A stretch of DNA of 64,000 bases from Schistosoma mansoni (GCF_000237925.1 NW_017386033.1:992001-1056000), one strand, 5' to 3'; shown: positions 36,991 to 48,380, counted from the first letter of the stretch. Translations and numbers: made by a program. The notes: a model not told the origin generated them from the sequence alone.

Positions 36991-37794
36991 TTGCCGAGTG
37001 CTTATCACGTGATAAACCTCATTAACGTAATTCATATATGTTTCGTCATGCTGTCTGCTTCAAGCTTGAAAAAAATTAGACAAACCAGGTCTTTTGAAAG
37101 AACTATTATTCATTTTGACACCAACGATAACAAGGCCAGTAGTTCGGATCTTACAAACTTTGATTGTTCTAGTAGTCACATACCATCCTTATTTACTACC
37201 TTGAGTAATACACTTCACACCCATCAATGATAACATTTATCCAGTGGTGCTTTTCGTGGTTTTATTGTGGACATTAGTTGCATCAAATCTATCATTCTAG
37301 TCGGAAGCCTGAAGTCGTCAAAACCCAATTCTATAATTAGAGCCACAGAAGTTTCTGCATTGAGTATTTCTGATCATAAACCCTCTCTTCTAGAACGCCG
37401 TCATTTACTGATTAAAGACGATAAATATACAATTATAATGTATGAAGTTTTTATCACTGTGGAAAATCCTAGTTGTGGCTGGAAAATTTAGTAATGCTTC
37501 AACTACAACTTTCCTAGTTGAACACTGAAGAAAGCTCTGATGGGCTGCCCGATAACCTGTTGACTATAGAATAGAGGTGGGAAGATACATGCACAACTCC
37601 AAAACTTTTATATTCTGATACTCCAGTAGAAAATGTCAAGACTCTGGAAACAAACACTAATCCTATTACTGCTGCAAGATTCGAGGACCCAAAAAGGAGA
37701 ACAGATGAGGTATTTTTATACAGCGTTCCAGGACCGTATACGAGAGAAACATTGACAAAATTACTTGGACAAAAAATGTTCGCCCGAATTTAGC
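36991..37794 (+). CDS. coding-like segments of an unrecognised gene
   Basis: Three stretches look protein-coding. 36991-37230 is serine- and threonine-rich (ERTIIHFDTNDNKASSSDLT). About 37231-37491 is in the same frame after a possible short gap ending CCAG and contains ISDHKPSLLERRHLLIKDD. 37575-37794, after an ATAG acceptor-like site, has 72 residues including RFEDPKRRTDEVFLYSVPG and RETLTKLLGQKMFARI before TAG. The third lacks an ATG. Splice signals are only fair and I know no family that fits. It may be a host gene, a pseudogene or an old element. Confidence 0.3.
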
Positions 37795-37871
37795 ATGTTT
37801 ACAGTCTGCCGACGTCACACACTGTCACAGCACTGGTCTTCGGCAGCCTGAGAATAGTATAAGGACTACTC

Positions 37872-38192
37872 TGATAACAAACCCAATCAAAAAAATTGTA
37901 GATTTGCCTTGATGTGACTACCTAATCTATAAAATCTTACGTGGAAGTCCCATTATTGTCTACAAAGATTAGTCGTATCGTAAGAATCAGTAACATAAAG
38001 TCTGACGCTTTTGAATAACACATTTGGGCTAAAGATAGAATAGTTTATTTAATGCGGAAAGGTATGGGCTGCACAAAAATGACCATGTCTGAAAGGCGGG
38101 ATTACGCCATGTCAATTAGTTAACTGTTTCCGCATTGACCATTGATGGCCTTTTCACCGTGGTAAATGTTGAATATCTATTCTCCCACTAAA
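37872..38192 (+). repeat. dispersed repeat family G, copy 2
   Basis: Direct copy of 35168-35490, about 2.7 kb away. The coding-like segments at 37.0-37.8 kb and the 36-kb block lie between the two copies. Confidence 0.5.
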
Positions 38193-39324
38193 GATTTATG
38201 GTCCGTATGCATTTCAGTCACACTAACCAAACACGTTACAATGACCCTGGTAAGTCCATTTCGACTTTCTTCGTTAATTCTAATACTAATGAGTTTCTTC
38301 TAAGCAGAACATTTTGTTTGTACCGGGCTCTTTATGGATGGGAACGAGTCAATCAATCTGTGGTTGAGGTTGTTCTCCTACACTCACCGTTCAGACTCAT
38401 GGTTCTAATTTTTATGCTGGATTAGTTATTCTACTAAGACAACCTTTAACATTCTGACTCTGACTTTCACATGAAAACTGTGTGGCAGGCATCGGATGAT
38501 GAAAAAACAGGATATAAAGGATATGGTTGTTATTTTACTTAACATCCTATTCTCTATATGCACTCTCTGTTCTAATAAACAGCCTTCCTCATTCCAATCT
38601 TGACTTCCCTTCCTTCATTCGAACCTACTACACCTTGATAAATGTCACAAATCATTGTTTTCTATTATTGCATTCTCTCATCTGGAACCCCTGGTCATAC
38701 TTCACTCTAGCAACATGAGCTAGTATCAATTTGATCTAATAATTTATCATACCTCCGTCTGTTCCACTACTAAATGTTAAGCATTGGTTATCGTCCATAT
38801 CCAAATGTCTTGCCGCTCCTCGGTTTCTTTTTCTCTCCTCTTTTTCTTTTTTTCTCTTCAGACTCTTACTCTGAGGGCGAAGTTGAAGAACTCTTGACAT
38901 CTGGAATAAACTCGACGTAGGCGCTTTCCCAAGGTCATGGTTCGCACCAGGAGTTCCACAAGTCTACTTTATAACAACTATAAACTTAGAAAGTTGCACT
39001 ACATAAATACTTAGCACAACCAAAATCCCAATACAACTTTTGCCGAGATTGGATCTGGTGTGTAACGTGGACGCGACGCCCCTTCGGAAAATATTTTGAA
39101 GAATACAGAGTATATCTGAACAACCCTGCTTAGGATGCATACTGTGAACCAGTATGTGTTGTATCTTGTGGATCATGCCTGGAAAAATGGCGTGTACCTG
39201 CCTTTGCAGAAATATATTATTGTTAGTAGTACTAACCATAACTTCAAAACAGAATCGGAGATAGGTTCAAGAAAACTGTTCAGAAGACATACCATAAGTC
39301 ACAAAACCTCAACATTCACTTAAG
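38193..39324. other. non-coding stretch with a pyrimidine-rich splice-like site
   Basis: At 38820-38860 a long pyrimidine tract ends in CTCTTCAG, followed by a short frame (SYSEGEVEELLTSGINST, then stop). No partner exon was found. Frames at 38198-38425 and 38527-38718 are not recognised. Confidence 0.35.
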
Positions 39325-39460
39325 CTGTGGTGTTTGTGTTATTCTTCATTCCCCACCTATTGCTAATTTCAAATAAAATACATACAGCCGCGTTCGTCTA
39401 GTTCTGTCTGTCTTAAATTGATCTATCCTGAACAAATCACTCCGACTACTTTCAATTACC
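39325..39460 (+). repeat. dispersed repeat family E, copy 4 (diverged)
   Basis: GTGGTGTTTGTGTTATTCTTC, TTGCTAATTTCAAAT, TCGTCTAGTTCTGTCTG and ACTCCGACTACTT words match copies 1-3 in order. Confidence 0.4.
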
Positions 39461-39489
39461 ACGGAAAGATTTACCATGTTTAATAAACA

Positions 39490-39603
39490 TAACTAATATA
39501 GTGGTGTTTTTCCTTCTCTGAGTCAAATTTATTGTTTTGCTCGTTAAGTATGCATCAAGACTAATATATTTACTTTGATTGGATTTACTTCAGTTAAAGT
39601 ATT
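39490..39603 (+). mobile_element. CR1-like LINE 5' UTR fragment
   Basis: Aligns with 44122-44225, the 5' UTR of the intact inner LINE: GTGGT, TCTCTGAGTCAAATTTA, TGTTTTGCTCGT, TTTACTTCAGTTAA. It may be the 5' end of the decayed outer LINE, separated by unrelated sequence, or a separate fragment. Confidence 0.5.
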
Positions 39604-39605
39604 TG

Positions 39606-39826
39606 TCAAAAGTATCGTTTTTTATAAAGTAACTTGTCATCGGTAATTTTGAGCACATTGGTTCTTTTTGTATTTGCTTTCAATTCCGGTTCTAACGATC
39701 TACAGTTTTTCACTTTCACGGTCATCGTTTTACTTTGTCTCCGAGCATTGTTTGTGTCCGGTTTCTTTCGAAAATCTCGATGATTTTCCTTGATGATTTT
39801 CTCATTGAAAGTCGATTGTTTCACCT
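39606..39826 (-). CDS. possible terminal exon, basic protein, unrecognised
   Basis: On the minus strand an acceptor-like TATTCAGTAG precedes an open frame of about 73 residues. It is rich in Lys, Arg and Asn (FNEKIIKENHRDFRKKPDTN, NVLKITDDKLLYKKRYF) and ends in a stop. It looks more coding-like than the plus strand. No upstream exon was found, and the locus is wedged between LINE pieces. Not recognised. Confidence 0.3.
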
Positions 39827-40600
39827 ACTGAATATCAATGTGCATAGTAAAGATTTATACAAACAAGGTCTGCCATCTATCTAATTGACTAAAAAGCAAA
39901 GCATAACCTTTGAAACGTTTCTCATTTATCTTATTTTGTTTTCTTACTATTCATCGTAATATCTGAAGTCTGATTATTACCATCATTATTATAATGGTTG
40001 GTCCCTCGACACATTAGATATTCTCTTCGTCCCTTCTTTTCCTTCTAAACATATTTTATTCCTAAACATCCAAAGCCAATAACTAAAGACAAATTATCTT
40101 GCGTTACACTTAAATAAATCGACTTATGAGATCTATTTTATCTTCACCACACACATATAACACCTATAAATTGAAATTTGATTATCATTTGTAATTATTT
40201 GACACTTTCATAACATTATTCTAAACTATTATAGCACAAAAGTTCATACTGATATCAAGTTTTACTCTGTGTCCCATTACATAAATTTATAGGTATTCGC
40301 CTGAGTGCACTAAAAAATTTAAAAAAATAAATGGTTTACTTCAGAGGTTGATATTCATTACACTCTTATCACCATGGTTGAATCCTGTCACTAGTTGCCC
40401 ATTTCTTTTACCTCTCAAACTTTTTCTGTGTTCTTACTATACAAACGTACCATTTCTGATCTAAAGAATCTATTCTGAGCTATACATTTGGCAAATTAAT
40501 TTTTTGAGTTTCACCCAACTTAATGGTTAACTGTGGTTTTGCCTCGGCTGACTATCGGTTTTTCCTCAGTTTTTCACGTAAACCCGTTTTATCCACTTTT
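39827..40600. other. AT-rich stretch, possible 5' leader of the outer LINE
   Basis: No open frame. 40500-40617 shares scattered words with the inner LINE leader (CTGACTATCGGTTTTTCCTC-type), so the outer LINE may begin in here. Confidence 0.35.
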
Positions 40601-40617
40601 GCCCATTTCAGTGTATT

Positions 40618-42122
40618 GTGTTTCTTTTAACGGTTTTTAGCTTACTGCTTGTATTTATAAAACAGTTTATATCAATAGTATTGAAAAATTCATGCAAAAG
40701 ACCTGGTTGCCGTTTTTCTGTAACATCTGGCATGCAGTGCGATAACTGCAAAGGTTGGTTCCACGAAGCGTGCACAGATCTAACAGCGACTGCCTATAGC
40801 AGACTCAGCAAGTCGGATCGTAGGTGGGTATGTGTCATGTGCAACACGGATACTATAGTTTTAATGAGTAATATCATTGCCCTACTGACAGGTCTGAGGA
40901 AGAAGTTGTCCGAAAACTTGGTAAATGACAGTCATACAACAGATAGAAAAATAGGAATGCTCAGTGTAAATAAGAAGAGGGATATCGACAGGTCTACTAT
41001 CAATGGTGCAGATAAAAGTACTAGTGATGACATACTGAAACTTAGCACCATCTTAATGTCGACGGTAATAGACTCCCACAGCAAACTTGGGTCTACCAGC
41101 GCAGAGTCCTTGAATGAAACAGTAGTTCCCAAAAACTCTGTAGGTGGGTGGACCCACGTTAACAGGGTTAGAAAGGACCAGGCGTCACCGCCTAGGCTAA
41201 ACATCTCAAGTATTGATCGGAAATCAACTGGTGACTTGACCGCACAGTCTACCCCCAAGATTGTCCGTCCGATCATCAGAAAAGCGCTTCGAGATTCAAA
41301 CAACAAGGTGCCGAACCTGGACGCACTGGAAAACCTGGGAAATCAATTACGGTTCGTTATGACTCGCTCTTAATAATGAACCTTATTGACAACCCGGACC
41401 TTCCTCTCAGTTTGCAGGACAAAAATGACAGGATGCTTCTGGGAGAATTGAACAAGAAGCTTGAACTCCCTAGAATAGAGCCTTTGACGGTCATACGGCT
41501 TACTCGGGGGAAGGACTCTAACCATCGAAATCACCCGAGGCTACTTCGCGTAACACTCAACAATGCTTCCGACGTAGAGGACATCCTGCTGGCTAGTCAC
41601 TTACTGAAATCCGATGAGAACTCAAGAACGCTTCCTGACATACCGTATAATAAGGGAAATCTCATCCGGAGCATCCCTAAAGAATCTCGCGAGGCGTTTT
41701 TCCGCGGAAGAAATATCATTGTGCAAGGTGTACCGGAAAATATGGACCCAGCTCAAGCAAACTCTGATATTCGGGAATGGAAGTTCATCAAGCATCCCTT
41801 GAAACTCGAAAACTTACTGACACAGCAGGTGACGAGGCTAACCAAGAAAGATGGAGACTCTAGACTACGGCTAATGAAGATAACCTTCCCACCCTCCCAT
41901 ATGGCGGCTGCAACTCTGAAAGCATTTCGTGCCAACAGACGTCGGTTGCCAACTGGAATCCAAATGCATATGGATAGGCCACACGACACCAGGATCAAGC
42001 ACAAACGCAAGCTGGAGCTGACAGTACCAGCTGTGGACTGCCTTGATCATGAAAAAGAACGTGTAAAGCACAGGGACTACCAATTCGGAAAACCTTGTAT
42101 AGGTAGGCTATCTGTCCACTAA
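40618..42122 (+). pseudogene. outer LINE ORF1, PHD-finger protein, frame-broken
   Basis: The first part (to 41373) has a C4HC3 PHD-type zinc finger, CKRPGCRFSVTSGMQCDNC then WFHEACTDL and WVCVMC. The second frame (41376-42122) holds an RNA-binding-like region with LLRVTLNNASDVEDILLASH, comparable to RRILKLVLGNFEERDVLLN in the inner copy. LINE ORF1 proteins bind the element RNA; a PHD finger in ORF1 is known from CR1-type elements. Confidence 0.75.
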
Positions 42123-42179
42123 CGTAAGGCTCATACAGACAAACAAGAAGAAGCTCACGCGTTTCAACTTGAAAGCATA

Positions 42180-44109
42180 AACTTCTTATACATGAACGCT
42201 GCGAGTTTGCCGAATAAAATGGATGAGCTACGTGAACTTAGCATCGCTAATGATGCTCATCTGATAGGAATATCCGAAACTTGGATATCTTCTCAGTTTA
42301 CGGACTAGGAGCTAGCAGTACCTGGGATGTCTTTGTTTCGAAACGATAGGAAAACTGGAATGGGGGGTGGGATAGCATTATACATACGATCATGCCTGGA
42401 GGTGCACCAACTTCACAAATAAGAGTTTCTCTATCTTGATGAATCAGTATGGTGCTCCGCAAGATTGTCTGCCATCTCAAGGTGTCCAGTTGGGGTCATC
42501 TACAGGAAGCCCACTGGTGACATCGAGTACGACAATCGTTTGCTGGAAGAACTAACTAGCTCTACGCGTCTCGGATTATCTTATATCCTGATTCTAGGGG
42601 ACTTCAATCTTCCTGGAATCAACTACGCGGAACATAGCTACATTGGAGGTGACAACTCTACTGAAGCTCGGTTCTTCAACATTATTGATGATCTGGGATT
42701 ATTCGAAAATGTGAAGCCTACAACTCGTTGGAGAAACAGTCAGACGCCATCGCGCTTAGACTGGATATTCACAAATGAAGAATTCCTAGTCGACGACCTC
42801 TCAATCCTGGCTCCCATGGGGAAAAGCGATCACTCCGTCACAGCCTTTAGTTTTATCAGCGAAACTGAGCTAAGATATCCCACCAACAACAGGCGCTGGA
42901 ATTTCAAACGATTGAATGCATTATATTTACATGACTATCTACAACAGGTGGATTGGGATGTTCACCCCCAACTTTAAGTGGATGCTCATTGGGATTTCTT
43001 AATACACATGATCTTATGTTCAACTAAGCATTCAGTTCCTCAAATGGTCCCAAAAATTTACAAATAACCTACAATCATCAAGAACCGCACTCTTCGTTCG
43101 CTAAGCCGCAAAAGGCACTGTTGGGCTGAATATAAACGAACTGATAACAACGACTCATACAGGTAATACAAACATATAAGGAACACATGCACAGAGACAA
43201 TAAGAGAAGACAGGCTTCAGTACCAGATCAAGCCTATCGATAAATTTGTTTCCAATCCGAAAAGCTTATTCCGTTACGCATCTTCCCTTCGACAAGCCAA
43301 AACTGGAGTTTCTCAACTGCTAGGGGAAGGTTGATGTTATTCACCTTGACTTCTCTAAAGCTTTTGATAGGATCAACCATATATGTCTAATCAATAAGCT
43401 CGAACGATTGGGTATCAAACCACATCTAATTGACCGGCTCACTTCATATCTAGATAATCGACATTTTAAGGTCATGGTTAACTTCACTTTCTCTCAGTCT
43501 ATAGAATGTCCTAGTGCGGTCCCCCAGGACTCAATACTAGGACCTCTTCTCTTCTTGATTTATATAAACGACCTTCTACAACAGGTACCGTCTGACCTAT
43601 TACTTTTTGCTGATGATGTGAAACTTTGTAGTGAGATACTTAACCAAGAGGATACACTGGCACTTCAAAAGGATCTGGCTCGAATTCAAAGTTAGGCAGA
43701 CGACAGCGGACTTACCTTCAACACTTCAAAGCGTAAAGTAGTCCATCTGAGATATGTTGCAGACTGTAGTTACAACTTGTGAAAGTCCTCTCTAGAAGTA
43801 TCCCAAGTCGAAAAAGATTTAAGAGTGTTGGTAACCTACGACTTGAAGTCCTACGCTAACTGTGACGAAAACGCCTTTCAAGCAAACCTTTCACTAGCAA
43901 CATTGAAGTGTAGTTTTGGCCAGTTTGACGGTAGAACTTTCCACATAATCTCCAACAGTTTTATTCGTCCCCATTTGGAGTACGGAAACATAGTATTTCC
44001 TCCCTCCCTCTGGAAGGATAAGGACACTATGGAACGTATCCAACGTCAAGCCACGGAATCAGTTCGGGGACTCAAGTTCAAACCTTACGAAGAGCGTCTC
44101 CAATCACTT
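42180..44109 (+). pseudogene. outer LINE ORF2, endonuclease and RT, frame-broken
   Basis: Endonuclease motifs: YMNAASLPNKMDEL, GISETWI, GDFNLPGINY, SRLDWIFTN and KSDHSVT. RT motifs: HLDFSKAFDRINH, an altered B box SAVPQDSILGPLLFLIYIND, and LLFADDVKL. The continuation lies beyond the inner LINE at 48421-48660 (KCWNSLQTELVQATSQESFQ, KLDLFLRTKDN). Several stops and a deletion before the RT A box. Confidence 0.8.
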
Positions 44110-44364
44110 ATTTAAAAGGACAGTGGTATTGTTTCTCGTTGAGTTAAATTCACTGTTTTGATCGTAAATTACGTATCAAAACTACTGTTTACACTTTAAT
44201 TGAATTTATTTCAGTTAACGTGACATTGTATTTGTGTGTTTTGATCCTGCTTTTGTGTATTTACTGCATCAAAGCATTCTTGGTCGACTGCGGCTTGTTT
44301 ATTTGATTAAGGTTGTGATTTGTCTTACATATCTACCTTGCCTATCATTTTGCTTCATTCTAAG

Positions 44365-45606
44365 ATGGTCGGCTCTGTACACAAGTGTGGACAGCCATAT
44401 TGCTTATTCCCCGTGGAAGAAGGGATGCAATGTGACGAATGTAAGAAGTGGTTTCACAAAATGTGCACCCGCTTAAGCCCTGCTGCCTATAAAAGGTGCT
44501 CGAAACCAAATTCTCATTGGCTCTGTATGTTTTGTTGCTCAAGCAAGACATTACTCATTCAGGAAGCCATTAGCCTTCTAGCGTTAGCTAAAAAGGTCGA
44601 CGTAGGCCGTGCCGGCAACATGGATACTGATAACGAAGATTGTATCAGTGTCGTAAATGCTGCCATGGCAGGTACCAGACACCCAATTTTGCAACATGAA
44701 GCAAAAATTTCTACTCCGATACAACCAGTGAAAGCCATGCCATTAAGTACTGAGGGACTAGTTGCTTTAGCAGCGACTGAGGACCCGGCTAGAACCACTA
44801 TCGTCCAGAGTAGTTCCAATCTGGATGCTGAGACTAGTGGGAAATGGATTACGCGGAAACGTAAAAGAGACGGAAAAATACCCAAAGAAAGCGCGCGTAT
44901 AGTCGATAAGTCCTCGTTGGACTCACGTCCTGAGCATCAGGCAACTCCGTTCAAGTCCAAATGTAAGAAAATATTTAAAACTGTTGTGGATGGGAACAGT
45001 TTAACTTCACCAAATGTTGTTGTTAGTCACTCGCTCGACCCACATGACACTGTTATAAAGAAAGCTAACAGTAAGAAGCCGGTAGCTAACCGGCAGGATC
45101 TGACATCACGGTCGAAGGCCGTGAACACGACTTTTAAGGAAGTTAAACAGGTGCCTAGTGTAATCATCTGGAACTTGGAAGAATCGAAAGACACCGATCC
45201 CGCTAAGAGACATGCCCACGACCTGCAGTTAGTGGGATCTCTCATCAGAGATATACTGCCCGATGAGGTCCCAGGGGTACATATCTCGAAAGTCATCAGA
45301 CTCGGTAAATATGTTGGAGGCGAAACCCAACAGAGAAGGATCCTCAAATTAGTACTCGGTAATTTTGAGGAACGGGACGTATTACTAAATAACTCACGCA
45401 AAACTCGTGACTCAAACATTCGTATTCGACCTGACTGGCCACTTGAGGATCGGATCAAGTGGAAGAATGCCCTAACAGAGTTAAAAACTCGAAAGCTAAA
45501 CGGTGAAGCGAACCTTACGATTAAGGGTTTTCGGGTAGTCAGGTCTTGGAAGCCAATGCTTCCGAGACCTGTGTGGGTAGAACGTATGTCTCCAAAAACA
45601 CCTTAA
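44365..45606 (+). CDS. LINE ORF1 protein with PHD finger
   Basis: 413 residues from the first ATG in frame. Residues about 6-55 form a C4HC3 PHD-type zinc finger: HKCGQPYC, MQCDECKKWFHKMC, WLCMFC. A low-complexity middle follows, including KWITRKRKRDGK, a likely nuclear signal or RNA-binding patch. The C-terminal third has VIIWNLEESKD, ISKVIRLGKYVG, RRILKLVLGNFEERDVLLNN and RIRPDWPLEDR, which looks like an RRM-type RNA-binding fold of LINE ORF1 proteins (inferred). It is expected to coat the element RNA. The stop lies 61 nt inside ORF2. No interruption seen. Confidence 0.85.
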   Translation: MVGSVHKCGQPYCLFPVEEGMQCDECKKWFHKMCTRLSPAAYKRCSKPNSHWLCMFCCSSKTLLIQEAISLLALAKKVDVGRAGNMDTDNEDCISVVNAAMAGTRHPILQHEAKISTPIQPVKAMPLSTEGLVALAATEDPARTTIVQSSSNLDAETSGKWITRKRKRDGKIPKESARIVDKSSLDSRPEHQATPFKSKCKKIFKTVVDGNSLTSPNVVVSHSLDPHDTVIKKANSKKPVANRQDLTSRSKAVNTTFKEVKQVPSVIIWNLEESKDTDPAKRHAHDLQLVGSLIRDILPDEVPGVHISKVIRLGKYVGGETQQRRILKLVLGNFEERDVLLNNSRKTRDSNIRIRPDWPLEDRIKWKNALTELKTRKLNGEANLTIKGFRVVRSWKPMLPRPVWVERMSPKTP

Positions 45607-48380
45607 ATGTGTGTTACACGAATGCCCGTAGTCTTCGGAATAAGATGTCTGAACTAAGTTTGATGGTGGACGAATTAAATCCGGATATAATTGTTATCAC
45701 CGAAACTTGGCTCACTGTAGATATAGACTGTTCTCCAGTCATTTCAGGCTACATCTGTATCAGAAGTGATAGAGTTAGAAGTCGCAAGGGAGGAGGCATA
45801 ATATTATATATTAGGGACCACTTCCGCATAAACTCGATCATATCGGAGGCTCATGTAAGTGGTACGTGTGAGGTAGTATGTTGTACAATTAGGTCTAGAA
45901 ACGGGTTAGTGACGATAGGAGGAATATATCGTAGTCCGTGTTGTCTCGCTGACGACTTTATCCTAAGACACGTCTGTTCTTGGAGTAAAGCAGAATGTTG
46001 TCTCATCGTTGGAGACTTCAATGCACCCCATATAAACTGGATAGAGCTCACAGCTCCAGGTGGGGGTTTTGATAGCGTCCTTCTGTCATCAATTATTCAA
46101 TGTGCACTTGTACAATGTATCGTTAAGCCGACGCATATAGACTTGCAACATAATCCGTCATTGATAGACCTTGTCCTCACACACCACTGTGAAGATATCG
46201 TCGACATTCAACACCTTCCCCCACTGGCGGATAGTGACCATGTCGTACTTTCCTTTAAGTTCCGGATACATGGTATAGAATTTACATCTGCTCCACCCCG
46301 TCCTAATATATGGAGAGCTAATATTCCGGCAATCAGGGACTATGCTATCTCAATTGACTGGTCGGTCGATGCTGATGGATCGATTGATGATGCATGGAAT
46401 AGGTTCAAGTCTACGTTCGAATCCGTAACTCAACCGTTTATCCCATGGTCAGCACGTAAGCTATCATATTGCCCCCCATGGATTAATAAGGAAACCCGGA
46501 AGCTGTTAAAGCGTAGGAAACACTTCTGGGACTTATTCTTGTCAACAGGTCAGGCATCATTTAAGTGCGAATATAAAAAAATCCGGAATATATGTAAAAA
46601 GACCATAGCTAAATCCCGCACGGCTTACGAACGACAGTTGGCATACGATAGCCGTACCTGTCCGAAGCGACTGTTTTCGTATGTTAAAAGGCGGACGAAA
46701 CGTAGTGATGGAATCCCCTCATTACTGTTAAGCGAAAATTCAGCTTTATTGGCTGAATCTGATCTAGCGAAAGCGGAGACATTTGCTAACTATTTCAGTG
46801 AAGTCTACTCTACGTATAGTGTTACAACTACTTGTCCCGTTGACAATGAGATACCAGCCATAGGACCTCTGCACGTGACAGAGGATATTGTTCTTCCTTT
46901 GATAACTAACCTAAAACCTTGTAAGATACCGGGCCCCGATGGGTTACACCCACGTTTGCTGTCGTCGCTTGCGGACATTATCTCAAGACCGCTCACGATG
47001 CTCTTCAACATGTCCCTTTCACAGGCTCAACTACCTAGAGACTGGAAAGACGCCATAGTTAGTCCTATATTTAAGGATGGTCAGAGACGGATCGTATCTA
47101 ACTACCGGCCTGTTAGCCTGACCAGTATAGTAGTTAAGTTACTTGAAAAATTAATTCGGGCTAAGCTACTGAGCCACATAGATTCGTACAATCTGTTAAC
47201 TCCCGAGCAACATGGGTTTCGTAACAAGCATTCATGCTTGACTAACTTACTCATTGCGAGAGAGGATTGGACAGCTGCCCTAGACAACGGCCAGTCTGTC
47301 GACGTGATATTCATAGATTTTAGCAAAGCGTTTGATAAGGTTTCACACTTAGGTCTTATGCAAAAGCTCTCGAGCTTTGGTATAACAGGTGCTATACAGG
47401 AATGGATAGGAAGCTTCTTATGTGACCGCAGACAGAGAGTGAGGGTCAATGGAACTCTATCCGAATGGAAACCGGTCAAAAGTGGTGTACCCCAAGGCAC
47501 CATCTTAGGCCCTTTACTTTTCCTTCTGTATATTAATGAACTACCTTTATTACTTAAGTCGTCGACGTTATTGTTTGCGGATGATGTTAAAATCTGGAGA
47601 ACAATAAGAAATGAAACTGATCGTTGTTATCTGCAAGCAGATTTGGACGAATTAGTTAGGTGGGCTCATGATTGGGGCTTGGAAGTTAATTCCAGGAAGA
47701 GCGTGTTCATGCACATCGGGCACGATATTAGTTACCATTATACCATTAATGGTACATCTCTGCCACGCGTTCAAGAGCACAAAGACTTAGGAGTAATTAT
47801 AAGTCACGACTTAAAAACTACTACGCACTGCAAGGCGGTTGCTTCCAAAGGCTATCGCGCGCTATGGTCGCTTCGAAGAGCATTTAAATGCTTCGACGAG
47901 GATATGTTTCGAATTTTATATCCCACCTATGTAAGGCCACACTTAGAATACTGTATCCAAGCAGCTAGCCCTTGTCTGATAAAGGATACTAAATCGCTTG
48001 AGCGTGTCCAGCGTGTAGGGACAAAATTAGTAAAGGGTCTTTCTAAACTCCCTTACGATGAGCGTTTAAAACGTCTAAACCTTTTCCCCTTATCTTATCG
48101 TAGGACGCGAGGTGACCTTATACTGGCATTTCGTATCTTTAATTATGATCTGGGTGTTAATATGTCTTATCTTTTTGCTCCCTCCAGCACTAATAATCTC
48201 CGGGGTCATAGTAAGAAGGTTCTGAAACCGCTATCTAATAAACTAAAGGTGGGGTCCCGTTTTTCTCATCGAGTGGTCAATGACTGGAACGCTTTACCAG
48301 AACAAGTGGTATCAGCACCATCAGTGAACATTTTCAAAAAGAAGCTGGACCTTCACTGGAAGGAAATCTGTCAGGATTAA
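45546..48380 (+). CDS. LINE ORF2 polyprotein: AP endonuclease and reverse transcriptase
   Basis: 944 codons open. The endonuclease covers residues about 20-240: NVCYTNARSLRNKMSEL, DIIVITETWL, GGIYRSP, LIVGDFNAPHINW, SLIDLVLTHH and ADSDHVVLSF. The reverse transcriptase covers about 460-720: CKIPGPDGLHPRLLSSL, FKDGQRRIVSNYRPVSLTS, VIFIDFSKAFDKVSH (A), SGVPQGTILGPLLFLLYIN (B) and STLLFADDVKIW (C, FADD near 678). The C-terminal zone ends RFSHRVVNDWNALPEQVV. Endonuclease and RT catalytic residues are all present. The frame is -1 relative to ORF1. The first ATG in frame (about 45645) falls after the conserved endonuclease start, so translation probably depends on ORF1 through frameshift or reinitiation. 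Confidence 0.93.
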   Translation: MEANASETCVGRTYVSKNTLNVCYTNARSLRNKMSELSLMVDELNPDIIVITETWLTVDIDCSPVISGYICIRSDRVRSRKGGGIILYIRDHFRINSIISEAHVSGTCEVVCCTIRSRNGLVTIGGIYRSPCCLADDFILRHVCSWSKAECCLIVGDFNAPHINWIELTAPGGGFDSVLLSSIIQCALVQCIVKPTHIDLQHNPSLIDLVLTHHCEDIVDIQHLPPLADSDHVVLSFKFRIHGIEFTSAPPRPNIWRANIPAIRDYAISIDWSVDADGSIDDAWNRFKSTFESVTQPFIPWSARKLSYCPPWINKETRKLLKRRKHFWDLFLSTGQASFKCEYKKIRNICKKTIAKSRTAYERQLAYDSRTCPKRLFSYVKRRTKRSDGIPSLLLSENSALLAESDLAKAETFANYFSEVYSTYSVTTTCPVDNEIPAIGPLHVTEDIVLPLITNLKPCKIPGPDGLHPRLLSSLADIISRPLTMLFNMSLSQAQLPRDWKDAIVSPIFKDGQRRIVSNYRPVSLTSIVVKLLEKLIRAKLLSHIDSYNLLTPEQHGFRNKHSCLTNLLIAREDWTAALDNGQSVDVIFIDFSKAFDKVSHLGLMQKLSSFGITGAIQEWIGSFLCDRRQRVRVNGTLSEWKPVKSGVPQGTILGPLLFLLYINELPLLLKSSTLLFADDVKIWRTIRNETDRCYLQADLDELVRWAHDWGLEVNSRKSVFMHIGHDISYHYTINGTSLPRVQEHKDLGVIISHDLKTTTHCKAVASKGYRALWSLRRAFKCFDEDMFRILYPTYVRPHLEYCIQAASPCLIKDTKSLERVQRVGTKLVKGLSKLPYDERLKRLNLFPLSYRRTRGDLILAFRIFNYDLGVNMSYLFAPSSTNNLRGHSKKVLKPLSNKLKVGSRFSHRVVNDWNALPEQVVSAPSVNIFKKKLDLHWKEICQD

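Noticed and set aside
44559-44885. Long antisense ORFs inside the inner LINE (also 45027-45458 and 47102-47503)
   Set aside because: They are shadows of the well-supported plus-strand ORF1 and ORF2.
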